A DNA stretch of 56,576 nt, taken from positions 1 through 56,576 of the forward strand of contig JAKLPV010000191.1 in the NCBI GenBank assembly GCA_022013685.1. The letters are read 5' to 3'. The notes below the pieces were generated by a model. It was not told where the DNA came from. It saw only the letters and a program-made list of their open reading frames with translations, and did not search any database. Made by a program: the position numbers and the translations under genes. The stretch comes from Anaerolineae bacterium (GTDB lineage Bacteria > Chloroflexota > Anaerolineae > Anaerolineales > Villigracilaceae). This document shows, piece after piece, positions 42,448 to 50,200 of the stretch. Numbering within the stretch: position 1 is the first letter of the stretch; every line of letters starts with the position of its first letter.

Positions 42448-42501
42448 AATAGTTTCCTATGAGGGGAGTTTGAATTGGTAATGGTGGCGCAATAGTGCGA
42501 T

Positions 42502-42507
42502 TATAAT
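42502..42507 (+). promoter_or_regulatory. -10 element of the patatin gene, leaderless position
   Basis: Perfect TATAAT ending seven bases before ATG 42515. Transcription should start at or one base before the start codon. A -35 is not obvious (TTGGTA at 42475-42480 is 21 bases away). Confidence 0.45.
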
Positions 42508-42514
42508 CCCAGCC

Positions 42515-43387
42515 ATGGATATTACCCTGGCTCTCGGTGGTGGCGGCTCGCGCGGCGCGGCCCACATTGGCGTCTTGTGTGCGCTTGCCCGCAACGGATT
42601 CCGCATTCGCGCCGTGGCCGGCACTTCGATTGGCTCGGTGGTTGGCGCGTTTTACGCATTTGGTTACACTCCCGATGAAATTGAATCCTTGTTCGCCTCG
42701 GTCGATTTTTCGCGTTTGTTGTATGGCTGGCCGTTGAGCGAAGGCCCGGGGCTGTTGGGGATTCGCGGCATTACAGATTTTTTGCGCACCCACCTTGGCA
42801 ATCGTAATTTTGACGATTTGCAGATCCCGTTTGCGGTTGTTGCGGTTGACCTGAACAGCCGCCGCGAAATCATCCTACGCGAAGGCCGGGTGGTGGATGC
42901 CATCCTTGGTTCGATTGCTATTCCGGGCATTTTTCCGCCCAAGGAATACGAGCCCTATCGGCTCGTGGATGGCGGCACGCTTAACCCGGTGCCGGTTAAT
43001 GTTGCGCGCGCCTTGTTGCCCAATTTGCCGGTCGTCGCTGTAAATCTCAATCCACCGCTCGACCAACCCTCCACACCGCTCAACCTGCAATTTCCCGGCC
43101 CGAAGACGTTTGTCGAGCAAATTTCGCGCCTTAATCTGACCCAGGCCTTTCAGATCTTTGGTGAAGCGGTCGATATTGGCCAGCGTGAACTGACTGAACT
43201 GCGTTTGGAAATCGACAAACCGGCCGTGATTATTTCTCCGTTGGTCAGCGATATTGGCCTGCTGGATGCCATCGATGTCAATAAAATAGCGAGCCGGGGC
43301 GAAATCGCCACCCTCGAAGCACTGCCGGCCCTGAAACATGCTGTTTCGTGGCGTGCGCGCCTGATGCGTTCTCTGCTGCGGCGCTGA
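42515..43387 (+). CDS. patatin-like phospholipase (RssA-type)
   Basis: 290 residues. The oxyanion loop GGGGSRGAAHIGVL (8-21), nucleophile Ser38 in GTSIGS, and the catalytic Asp152 in LVDGGT are all present. These make the Ser-Asp dyad of patatins, which release fatty acids from lipids. The C-terminal third (about 200-290) is helical. No signal peptide or membrane anchor is visible. The next gene starts 1 base after its stop. Confidence 0.88.
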   Translation: MDITLALGGGGSRGAAHIGVLCALARNGFRIRAVAGTSIGSVVGAFYAFGYTPDEIESLFASVDFSRLLYGWPLSEGPGLLGIRGITDFLRTHLGNRNFDDLQIPFAVVAVDLNSRREIILREGRVVDAILGSIAIPGIFPPKEYEPYRLVDGGTLNPVPVNVARALLPNLPVVAVNLNPPLDQPSTPLNLQFPGPKTFVEQISRLNLTQAFQIFGEAVDIGQRELTELRLEIDKPAVIISPLVSDIGLLDAIDVNKIASRGEIATLEALPALKHAVSWRARLMRSLLRR

Positions 43388-43388
43388 C

Positions 43389-44000
43389 ATGCCCTGGCTT
43401 GCACGCTTGCTTCCCTACCTGGCGGTTGGGCTGGGATTACTGCTCTTTGACAACGCCTGGCTGGCCTTAATTGGCTATCACGTCGGGATTTTGCTGGTGA
43501 TGGGCCATTCGCGGGCTTTTGGACATTTCCGCTACCTGCGCCCGGTTCTGCACCCTGGCTGGGCGGCGCTGGCCTGGATTTTGTCCTGCCTCGCTGGCCT
43601 GCTGCTTTATCTTGGCTGGGATGGGATTCCCTTGCATCAAGCTCTTCCCGTTTCGCTGGTTTCTCTTGGGCTGACGGGCCAGAGCTGGCCCTGGTTCATC
43701 GCCTATTTTGCCCTGGTCAACCCCTGGCTCGAAGAGACCTACTGGCGCGGATGGCTTTCCGGCCCTTCGAAATTTCTGGTCGCTGAAGACTTCTTGTTTT
43801 CCGGGTACCATGTCATTATTCTGGTGCAATTTGTTTCCCTGGCCTGGTTGGCGTTGGCTGTTTGCATCCTGGCGGCAGCGGCCTGGTTTTGGCGGCAGAT
43901 CTTCAGGAAAACCGGCAGTTTGTTCATCCCGGCGATTGCCCATTTACTGGCCGATTTCTCGATTTTGACAGCAATCTATCTCAGGACGGCACTCTTATGA
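43389..44000 (+). CDS. CPBP-family intramembrane protease-like protein
   Basis: 203 residues, about six hydrophobic helices. The motifs of CPBP glutamic-type intramembrane proteases are visible: E-E-x-x-x-R in NPWLEETYWRGWL (about 117-129), F-x-x-x-H in FLFSGYHVIIL, and H-x-x-A-D in PAIAHLLADF near the C-terminus. Relatives process prenylated proteins (Rce1), bacteriocins or anti-sigma factors. It begins right after the patatin stop and overlaps the next gene by four bases (ATGA). Confidence 0.72.
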   Translation: MPWLARLLPYLAVGLGLLLFDNAWLALIGYHVGILLVMGHSRAFGHFRYLRPVLHPGWAALAWILSCLAGLLLYLGWDGIPLHQALPVSLVSLGLTGQSWPWFIAYFALVNPWLEETYWRGWLSGPSKFLVAEDFLFSGYHVIILVQFVSLAWLALAVCILAAAAWFWRQIFRKTGSLFIPAIAHLLADFSILTAIYLRTALL

Positions 44001-44224
44001 CTCGTGATTTGCGTAAATACATGTCCCAAACCAATTTTAGGCTGTTCGTCGGCGCTTTTGTCTTACTTTTTGTGGTGGGGCTTGGCCTGATCTGGCTTAT
44101 TTACGGATTGCCCGCGGCCATCACTGGCTTTCTCTGCCTGCTTGGGTCGCTTGTCCCGATCGGCCTGATTGCGCTCTTCATGCTCGGCCTCGATTGGATC
44201 GTCAAACGAGCCAACCGCGATTAG
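43997..44224 (+). CDS. small two-helix membrane protein
   Basis: 75 residues with two hydrophobic helices (about 16-38 and 42-65), a charged N-terminus (TRDLRKYMSQTNFR) and a basic end (DWIVKRANRD). It is translationally coupled to the CPBP gene by an ATGA overlap. I do not recognise a family. It may assist the membrane protease. Confidence 0.65.
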   Translation: MTRDLRKYMSQTNFRLFVGAFVLLFVVGLGLIWLIYGLPAAITGFLCLLGSLVPIGLIALFMLGLDWIVKRANRD

Positions 44225-44249
44225 CCCCTCCGCCCAGGTTTGACTCCTA

Positions 44250-44313
44250 AAACCTGACACTCCGCGCCTGGAACCTCACCCCTCGCACCTGAAACCTCGC
44301 ACCTGACCCCTGA
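44250..44313 (+). repeat. degenerate C-rich short repeats (ACCTGA/CCTCGCACCTG)
   Basis: The gap between two genes is filled by imperfect tandem copies of short words such as AACCTGACAC, AACCTCACCC, CTCGCACCTGAAA and CTCGCACCTGACC. Very low in G runs and clearly repetitive. Its relation to the ACCTGTCAGGT palindromes elsewhere is possible but not shown. Confidence 0.5.
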
Positions 44314-44320
44314 CATCCCT

Positions 44321-44965
44321 ATGGCCCTCGAAACTCACCTCGCCACCCTTGAAGATTGGACCTACCGCTTCCTGCCGCCGCAGAAAGCCTCCCGCCGCCT
44401 GTTGCTGCTCCTGCACGGCTGGACCGGAGATGAAAACTCGATGTGGGTTTTCGCCCGTAATTTTCCGCGCAACGCCTGGATGCTGGCTCCGCGCGCCCCG
44501 TTCCCGGCCCCTTCCGGCGGCTATTCGTGGCGCGAACACGTTGAAACCAGCCATTCGTTGGATGATTTGCGCGCTTCTGCCGCTGAACTGCTTCATTTTA
44601 TCGAAGGTTGGGGCATTGCCAACCAGGTTGATACCGATCAATTTGATGTGGCCGGTTTCAGTCAGGGAGCCGCCATGGCCGGGATGCTCTCCCTGCTTTA
44701 CCCGCAGCGCGTCCGCAAGCTGGCCATGCTGGCCGGTTTCCTACCGCACGGTGCAGAAGCGCTGTTTCCCGCCTCGTTTGACCCTCAGAAACGGGTTTTT
44801 GTGGCCCACGGCACGCAGGACCTGATGATCTCGGTTGAACGCGCGCGGCAGGCGGTCAGCCTGTTCGAGCAGGCCGGGGCGCAGGTCGAATATTGCGAAG
44901 CCGATGTTGCCCACAAGGTCAGCGCCGAATGTCTGCGCGCCCTGGTGGATTATTTGCAGGATTAA
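44321..44965 (+). CDS. phospholipase/carboxylesterase-family alpha/beta hydrolase
   Basis: 214 residues. LLLLLHGWTGDENSMWVFARNFP carries the oxyanion HG; ML APRAPFPAPSGGYSWRE follows. The nucleophile elbow is GFSQGAAMAG; Asp lies in FVAHGTQDLMISVERA and His in ADVAHKVSAE. This is the bacterial carboxylesterase/acyl-protein-thioesterase-like family (YpfH, EstB). Cytoplasmic; substrate unknown. Confidence 0.85.
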   Translation: MALETHLATLEDWTYRFLPPQKASRRLLLLLHGWTGDENSMWVFARNFPRNAWMLAPRAPFPAPSGGYSWREHVETSHSLDDLRASAAELLHFIEGWGIANQVDTDQFDVAGFSQGAAMAGMLSLLYPQRVRKLAMLAGFLPHGAEALFPASFDPQKRVFVAHGTQDLMISVERARQAVSLFEQAGAQVEYCEADVAHKVSAECLRALVDYLQD

Positions 44966-44983
44966 TCCTCTCTCATCTGTGCG

Positions 44984-45012
44984 TTGACGCCCGTTGTATT
45001 TCCGGGTATCCT
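44984..45012 (+). promoter_or_regulatory. promoter of the L,D-transpeptidase operon
   Basis: TTGACG (44984-44989), 17-base spacer, TATCCT (45007-45012). Transcription near 45019 gives a leader of about 50 bases before ATG 45071. Confidence 0.55.
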
Positions 45013-45070
45013 TACCCAGCATTTACCTCCTGCCCCGAGTGTAACCGAGGGGCCTTTATGAGAACAAACC

Positions 45071-46168
45071 ATGACCCTCACGCGACGCGACTTTCTAAAA
45101 CTGATTGGCGGTGCTGCTGGCGCGATGGCGCTCAGCCCGTTTAGCCGGGTGATGCCTTTGCCGGAGTTTCCGCAAGGAACGCGACTTGGACGCATGACTG
45201 CCTCTGTTGATTTGCGCTCCGCACCGCGCATCGACTATGCGCCGACAACCAAAATCTTTGAAGATGCAGTGGTTCCCCTTACAAAAGAAGTTATCGCCGG
45301 AACGTTTGATTTTAACTACATCGATCAACGTTGGTATGAAACCCCAAATGGCTATGTCTACGCAGGATACGTCCAGCCGGTTAAAAATTTACCAAACGAA
45401 CCCATGCGTGAAATTCCGTCAGGCAAGCAGGGTTTTTGGGCTGAGGTCACTGTCCCTTATGTGGATTTTGTGCTCGAAAATCAGGTCCCCAGTTCTCCGT
45501 GGATTACAGATTCGATTACGATGGGTCGTCCCCTGCGCCTTTACTACAGCCAAGTGATGTGGGTTGACCAGATCAAGGTCAGTGAAGTGACCGGCAGCAT
45601 TATCTACCGTATCAATGAGCGCTATGGCAGTTATGGCGATATTTTTTGGGCCGAAGGCGCAGCTTTTCGCCCGATTGCTAACGAAGAAGTGGCACCCATT
45701 CATCCCGATGTAGACCCGGCTGAAAAAAAGGTTATTGCCAACCTGACCTATCAGAATATTTCGTGCATGGAAGGCAACCGTGAAGTCTATTTCTGCCGCA
45801 TGTCCTCCGGGGCAAAATGGGATGTTGCTGGCAACCCGGTGGATAGCTGGTCTACCCCGCTGGGGACGCACTGGACCTGGCGCAAATCTATTTCCATACA
45901 CATGGCCGGTGGCACGGTCGGTGGCGGTTGGGACACTCCCGGCGTCTCCTGGACGACCCTGTTCTCCGGTACTGGCGTCGCAATTCATTCGACCTTCTGG
46001 CATAACCTGTACGGTATGCCTCGCTCACATGGTTGCCTGAACGTTGCACCTGATGATGCAAAATGGATTTTCCGCTGGACAACTCCGGTGGTTTCTCTCG
46101 TGCCTGGCGACCTGACCATTCAGGGCGAAGGTGGCACCCACGTTGTTATCGAAGAACGCACTTATTAA
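45071..46168 (+). CDS. Tat-exported L,D-transpeptidase (YkuD domain)
   Basis: 365 residues. The N-terminus has a twin-arginine signal: TRRDFLKLIGGAAGAMALSPF (about 4-24). The C-terminus holds the YkuD catalytic signature, with His in AIHSTFWHN and SHGCLNV (nucleophile Cys322), followed by a segment giving VSLVPGDLTI. The middle (about 50-250) has no motif I recognise and may be a wall-binding region. L,D-transpeptidases cross-link peptidoglycan by 3-3 bonds or attach proteins. A Tat route implies folding, perhaps with a cofactor, before export. The CcdA gene starts 12 bases later. Confidence 0.87.
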   Translation: MTLTRRDFLKLIGGAAGAMALSPFSRVMPLPEFPQGTRLGRMTASVDLRSAPRIDYAPTTKIFEDAVVPLTKEVIAGTFDFNYIDQRWYETPNGYVYAGYVQPVKNLPNEPMREIPSGKQGFWAEVTVPYVDFVLENQVPSSPWITDSITMGRPLRLYYSQVMWVDQIKVSEVTGSIIYRINERYGSYGDIFWAEGAAFRPIANEEVAPIHPDVDPAEKKVIANLTYQNISCMEGNREVYFCRMSSGAKWDVAGNPVDSWSTPLGTHWTWRKSISIHMAGGTVGGGWDTPGVSWTTLFSGTGVAIHSTFWHNLYGMPRSHGCLNVAPDDAKWIFRWTTPVVSLVPGDLTIQGEGGTHVVIEERTY

Positions 46169-46180
46169 AGAGGCTTGAAC

Positions 46181-46900
46181 ATGCAAATTGCAAATATCAC
46201 TGTTGGATTGGCGTTCCTCGCAGGGCTGGCTTCCTTTCTTTCCCCCTGCGTTTTCTCGCTCGTTCCGGCCTATGTCGGCTACCTGGGCGGGCGCGCTGCG
46301 GGCGGAGAAGCCAACGCCAACAACCGCTGGATCACTTTTTCGCACGGCCTGGTTTTTGTCCTGGGTTTTAGTTTTGTCTTCATCTCGCTCGGTTTGGCGG
46401 CCTCTGCGATTGGCGGTTTCCTGTACGACGCCCGAAACTGGCTGGCCCAAATCGGTGGGTTGGTGGTCATCATTTTTGGCCTGCACATGATCGGCGTTTT
46501 CCGTATCCCCTTCCTTGAGTACGATACCCGCGTGCAAAAACTTCCCGACGCCCGTCTGGGTTATCTGGCTTCCTTTCTGATGGGTGTCTTCTTTTCTGCG
46601 GGTTGGTCGCCCTGTGTCGGCCCCGTCCTGGGCGCGATTTTGACCCTGGCCCTCAACGGCGGCGACCTTGCTTTTGGCGCGCTCATGCTTGCGGCTTACT
46701 CTGCCGGGCTGGCAATCCCCTTCCTGATCGCTGCGCTGGGTATTGGCTGGGTAACAACCCTGTTGCGCCAGCATGGCAAGACCATGCGCTACGTTGAAAT
46801 AGCTATGGGCGTTATCCTTGTTATTGTTGGCCTTATGCTTATTTTTGGCGTCTTCAACCTGCTTGCCAACTATGGCCTCTTCGTTGACTTTGGACTATAA
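46181..46900 (+). CDS. ccdA: CcdA/DsbD-type thiol transporter
   Basis: 239 residues, six hydrophobic helices. The two redox cysteines are in matching inverted motifs: SFLSPCVFSLVPAYVGYLGG in helix 1 and SAGWSPCVGPVLGAIL in helix 4. CcdA passes reducing power from cytoplasmic thioredoxin to extracytoplasmic thiols, for cytochrome c assembly and other partners. AAAGAGG precedes ATG 46181. It sits directly before a glutaredoxin-fused membrane protein, which would be a natural redox partner. Confidence 0.9.
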   Translation: MQIANITVGLAFLAGLASFLSPCVFSLVPAYVGYLGGRAAGGEANANNRWITFSHGLVFVLGFSFVFISLGLAASAIGGFLYDARNWLAQIGGLVVIIFGLHMIGVFRIPFLEYDTRVQKLPDARLGYLASFLMGVFFSAGWSPCVGPVLGAILTLALNGGDLAFGALMLAAYSAGLAIPFLIAALGIGWVTTLLRQHGKTMRYVEIAMGVILVIVGLMLIFGVFNLLANYGLFVDFGL

Positions 46901-46903
46901 ACC

Positions 46904-47902
46904 GTGCTGACAGTTACCCTTTTTACCCGTAAAGAATGTCATCTGTGTGAACAAGCAAAAGCGGACCTGCAATCTTTGCAGGAAGAAATCCCCCACCAAC
47001 TGGTTGAAATTGACATTGAGAGCGATGAGTCGCTCTTGAAATCTTACCTGACCGAGATACCCGTGCTCGAGGCCGGGCCATACCGCCTGAAGGCGCCTTT
47101 TGGGTTACCTGAACTGCGTATGACCCTCGGCGCGGCCCGCGACCGGCGCGGGCATCTTGAACAACTCTCAGACCCCGAGTATCAGCGCCGGAGCGCCAAT
47201 GCCCAGGTCATGAGTGGAACAGATCGCTTTTCGCTGTGGATTTCGCGCCACTATATTTGGCTGGTTTTCTTCCTATTTCTCCTTTATGTTGGTTTGCCGG
47301 TACTGGCTCCGGTTTTGATGAAGGCCAGGCTGCAAACCCCGGCAAAAGTCATTTACACGGTCTACAGCCCGCTTTGCCATCAACTCGGATTTCGCTCACT
47401 CTATCTGTTTGGCCCGCAGTATTTTTATCCACGCTCTGCGGCCGGTGTCGCTGACCTGGTTAATTTCGAACAGGCAACCGGCGTTTCCGAAGATGATCTG
47501 TGGGCCGCCCGACAATACCTCGGTAGCGAAGAGGTTGGCTACAAGACCGCCCTGTGCGCCCGCGATGTTGCCATTTATGGCGCAATTGTTCTTTTTATTG
47601 TTATTTATGGTCTGACGGGACGGCGTATCAAGCCCCTGAATTGGATACTCTGGCTCTTGCTTGGTATACTCCCGGTCGGGCTGGATGGATTTTCGCAACT
47701 TTTCAGCCAGGTGGGTATCCCCGGTTTGAATGAACTCATCCCGTACCGCGAAAGCACACCTTTCCTGCGCACCTTTACTGGCGCGCTCTTTGGCTTCATG
47801 ACCGCCTGGTTTGGCTTGCCTTACGTCGAAGAATCGATGCAGGAAACCCGCCAATTATTGGTCAAAAAGGCTCGCGTCATCGAGAAAACCAACACCAGGT
47901 AA
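46904..47902 (+). CDS. glutaredoxin-like domain fused to DUF2085 membrane domain
   Basis: 332 residues from GTG 46904, 3 bases after ccdA. Residues 1-80 form a glutaredoxin-like domain (LTVTLFTRKECHLCEQAKADL with C-H-L-C, and the TEIPVLE cis-Pro loop). A linker leads to a membrane part (about 110-310) with about four helices and the DUF2085 marks YSPLCHQLGFRSLYLFGPQ, ALCARDVAIYGAI and DGFSQLF. DUF2085 has no known function; its conserved Cys and His could bind metal or take part in disulfide chemistry. The fusion and the ccdA neighbour suggest thiol transfer across the membrane. Confidence 0.8.
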   Translation: MLTVTLFTRKECHLCEQAKADLQSLQEEIPHQLVEIDIESDESLLKSYLTEIPVLEAGPYRLKAPFGLPELRMTLGAARDRRGHLEQLSDPEYQRRSANAQVMSGTDRFSLWISRHYIWLVFFLFLLYVGLPVLAPVLMKARLQTPAKVIYTVYSPLCHQLGFRSLYLFGPQYFYPRSAAGVADLVNFEQATGVSEDDLWAARQYLGSEEVGYKTALCARDVAIYGAIVLFIVIYGLTGRRIKPLNWILWLLLGILPVGLDGFSQLFSQVGIPGLNELIPYRESTPFLRTFTGALFGFMTAWFGLPYVEESMQETRQLLVKKARVIEKTNTR

Positions 47903-47912
47903 TGGGGGATGG

Positions 47913-48704
47913 ATGCCTTTCCAGACCGTTGACGGTGTCCGTTATCTGACCTTCGACCTGTTCCCGCGGCAGGTAATCCAGGCTGTCTTTACCCGTCAGG
48001 GAGGCTTGAGTCCTGACCCCTGGGCCTCGCTCAACGTTGGCGGGACTGTCGGTGACGATACGCCGCGCGTGCGCGAAAATCGTTTCCGCGCCTTTCGGGC
48101 ATTGGGCCGCGACCCGCGCTCGATGTTCGATGTCTGGCAAGTCCACAGCGCGGACGTGGTGGTTGCCACCGCTCCGCACGATAGCATTCCCCGCGAATTC
48201 AAAGCTGACGGTATTATTACCGATAATCCGGCGGTGACGCTCTTTATGCGTTTCGCCGATTGCACGCCGATCCTGCTCTACGACCCGCTTCACCCGGCTG
48301 TGGGCATTGTCCACGCGGGCTGGCTGGGGACGGTGCGCAAAGCGGTGACGGCCACGGTCGCGGCCATGCAGTCTGCCTATGGCTCGAATCCCGCCGAGAT
48401 GCTGGCAGTGATAGGCCCTTCCATAGGCCCCGACCATTACGAAGTTGGCCCAGACGTGGTTGAAAAGGCCAACCTGGCTTTTGGCGCTGATGCCCAATCG
48501 CTTTTTCATCAAAACGGCGGGCAGCGCCCGCATTTTGACTTGTGGGCGGCCAACCGGCTTGCCCTGCGACAGGCCGGGTTGCAAGACCAGAACATCGAAA
48601 CCGCCGGGATGTGTACTGCTTGCAATCCGCAGGACTGGTACTCACACCGCGAGCAAAAAGGCAAGACCGGGCGATTTGGGGCCCTGATCGCTTTGCGCGA
48701 TTGA
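47913..48704 (+). CDS. pgeF: peptidoglycan editing factor PgeF (YfiH/laccase-domain)
   Basis: 263 residues from ATG 47913 (GGGGGA ahead); an upstream extension reads through the end of the previous gene. Metal/active-site motifs: QVHSADV, MRFADCTPILLYDP, IVHAGWLGT, GPSIGPDHYEVG and MCTACNPQDWYSHR. PgeF removes L-Ser wrongly placed in the peptidoglycan stem; the older laccase name also reflects purine nucleoside phosphorylase activity in the family. It fits the wall-related genes around it. Confidence 0.92.
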   Translation: MPFQTVDGVRYLTFDLFPRQVIQAVFTRQGGLSPDPWASLNVGGTVGDDTPRVRENRFRAFRALGRDPRSMFDVWQVHSADVVVATAPHDSIPREFKADGIITDNPAVTLFMRFADCTPILLYDPLHPAVGIVHAGWLGTVRKAVTATVAAMQSAYGSNPAEMLAVIGPSIGPDHYEVGPDVVEKANLAFGADAQSLFHQNGGQRPHFDLWAANRLALRQAGLQDQNIETAGMCTACNPQDWYSHREQKGKTGRFGALIALRD

Positions 48705-48708
48705 TTGT

Positions 48709-48717
48709 TGGTACAAT
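48709..48717 (+). promoter_or_regulatory. extended -10 promoter of yggS, leaderless
   Basis: TGG-TACAAT with six bases to ATG 48724, so transcription should begin at the start codon. No -35 is needed for an extended -10, and none is clear. Confidence 0.5.
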
Positions 48718-48723
48718 TCAGGC

Positions 48724-49455
48724 ATGGACGATAAACTGGTTTCTGAAATTCGCGCCCGCCTGGAAGATACCCAGGAAAAAATAGCTCGCGCTGCCCAATC
48801 TGCAGGACGCAACCCTGGTTCTGTGCGCCTTGTGGTGGTGACCAAAACCCATCCTGTTGAGAGTGTTCAGGCTGCAATACAGGCAGGGGCGCAGTATCTG
48901 GGTGAAAACTATGCCGAAGAAGCGGTCGCGAAAAGGACCGCAATTGGCGATGGTCGGGCCGAGTGGCACATGATCGGCCACGTCCAGAGCCGCAAAGCCG
49001 ATTTGGTGGCGCGATATTTCGATATGTTGCATTCGCTCGATAGCCTGAAACTTGCCAGCCGCCTCGAGCGTTTCAGCGCCGAAACGAGCCGCACTCTGCC
49101 AGTCTTGTTGGAAGTCAATGTCAGCGGTGAGGGCAGCAAGTTTGGTTACCCGGCCTGGGCTGAGGCGCAGTGGCCCGCCTTGCGCGACGATGTTCTACAA
49201 ATCTGTTCGCTTTCGCATTTGCAGGTGCGCGGACTGATGAGTATGCCGCCCTTTGCCGATGAGGCGGAAGAATCGCGTCCATTTTTTGTGCGTTTGCGCC
49301 GGCTGCAGGAATACCTCTCGAAACAGGTTCCGGCGGCAGACTGGGCAGAGTTATCGATGGGCACCAGCGTAGATTTTGCGGTGGCCGTTGAAGAGGGGGC
49401 AACCCTTGTCAGGGTAGGAACCGCTATCATGGGGCAGAGACAGGCGCGCGGGTAG
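48724..49455 (+). CDS. yggS: PLP homeostasis protein YggS/PLPBP
   Basis: 243 residues. The PLP Lys is K41 in LVVVTKTHP. Other marks: GAQYLGENYAEEA, WHMIGHVQSRKAD, SLDSLKLASRL, VLLEVNVSGEGSKFG and the end SMGTSVDFAVAVEEGATLVRVGTAIMG. It binds PLP without known catalysis and helps keep the cofactor pool balanced. It leads the classic yggS-yggT-yggU order, here downstream of pgeF, an order also seen near division genes in other bacteria. Confidence 0.95.
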   Translation: MDDKLVSEIRARLEDTQEKIARAAQSAGRNPGSVRLVVVTKTHPVESVQAAIQAGAQYLGENYAEEAVAKRTAIGDGRAEWHMIGHVQSRKADLVARYFDMLHSLDSLKLASRLERFSAETSRTLPVLLEVNVSGEGSKFGYPAWAEAQWPALRDDVLQICSLSHLQVRGLMSMPPFADEAEESRPFFVRLRRLQEYLSKQVPAADWAELSMGTSVDFAVAVEEGATLVRVGTAIMGQRQARG

Positions 49456-49520
49456 TGCGCTCCGCTGTTGCAAAACATATCGACCGGTAATCGTTATTCA
49501 TTCGAAAGGAATATTCATCC

Positions 49521-49784
49521 ATGGTTGATGTACTAATATCTGCAATCCGCATTATTGAACAGTTGTTCACCTTGCTTGTGATTGTCAAGGTTATCATTTC
49601 ATACTTTGTGAGTCCTTACAATTCATTTCGTATGACGGTGGACAGGCTGGTCGAGCCGTTCCTGGCCCCCATTCGGCGGATTTTGCCAACCATCGGCATG
49701 TTTGATTTTAGTCCGTTGGTGCTGATTATTCTGGTACAATTAATCGCGGGAATATTAGTCAACATTCTTTGGAATGTGAGGTGA
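49521..49784 (+). CDS. yggT: YggT-family membrane protein
   Basis: 87 residues, two hydrophobic helices (about 8-30 and 62-84) with the family motif RLVEPFLAPIRRILPTIGMFDFSPLVLIILVQLI between them. Bacterial YggT proteins have been linked to osmotic tolerance and K+ uptake, and in plastids to division. AAAGGA precedes the ATG. Confidence 0.9.
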   Translation: MVDVLISAIRIIEQLFTLLVIVKVIISYFVSPYNSFRMTVDRLVEPFLAPIRRILPTIGMFDFSPLVLIILVQLIAGILVNILWNVR

Positions 49785-49787
49785 AAG

Positions 49788-50099
49788 ATGGCAAATCGTC
49801 AGTTCAGGTTGCACAATGGACAGCGTGGTGTGGCGCTTGCTGTTCGGGTAACGCCGCGTGCCAGCCGTAACGAAGTAACCGAAATTCAGACTGATGGCAC
49901 GGTCAAGGTGCGCCTGATTGCGCTTCCGGCAGATGATGATGCCAATAAGCAGCTGGTTGCTTTTCTGGCTGAAGTATTGGGCTGCCCGCCAACAAAGCTG
50001 GATATTGTGGCTGGCTTGTCAGGCCGCGATAAGCTTGTTTCGATTATTGACATGGAAACCGAAGAAGTACACCAACGCTTGCTTGCTTATATTGAATAG
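49788..50099 (+). CDS. yggU: DUF167/UPF0235 protein (YggU)
   Basis: 103 residues with the YggU signature LAVRVTPRASRNEVTE, VKVRLIALPADDDANKQLVAFLAEVLGCPPTKLDIVAGLSGRDKLVSI. Small alpha/beta protein of unknown function, regularly linked to yggT. Three bases separate it from yggT. A strong terminator follows. Confidence 0.9.
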   Translation: MANRQFRLHNGQRGVALAVRVTPRASRNEVTEIQTDGTVKVRLIALPADDDANKQLVAFLAEVLGCPPTKLDIVAGLSGRDKLVSIIDMETEEVHQRLLAYIE

Positions 50100-50120
50100 T
50101 CTTCGTTAATTCAAATTATT

Positions 50121-50157
50121 AAGGCGTGAGAGATTTCTCACGCCTTTTTTTGTTTTT
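50121..50157. terminator. intrinsic terminator after yggSTU
   Basis: AAGGCGTGAG (50121-50130) pairs with CTCACGCCTT (50137-50146) around AGATTT, followed by a T-rich run. It lies between convergent genes and may also help the minus strand. Confidence 0.9.
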
Positions 50158-50200
50158 ATCAAGCTGCGAGGTGAGAATCCCGCTGTTTACTTCTGAAATA

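Noticed and set aside
44250-44313. CRISPR-like array
   Set aside because: The repeated words are short, irregular and have no constant spacers; no cas genes are near.
45058-45144. Upstream ATG 45058 as the start of the L,D-transpeptidase
   Set aside because: It is in a different frame from the Tat signal and YkuD domain and yields a short peptide with no features.
46025-46774. 249-codon frame opposite ccdA
   Set aside because: Highly charged, low-complexity shadow; ccdA on the plus strand has clear redox motifs and helices.
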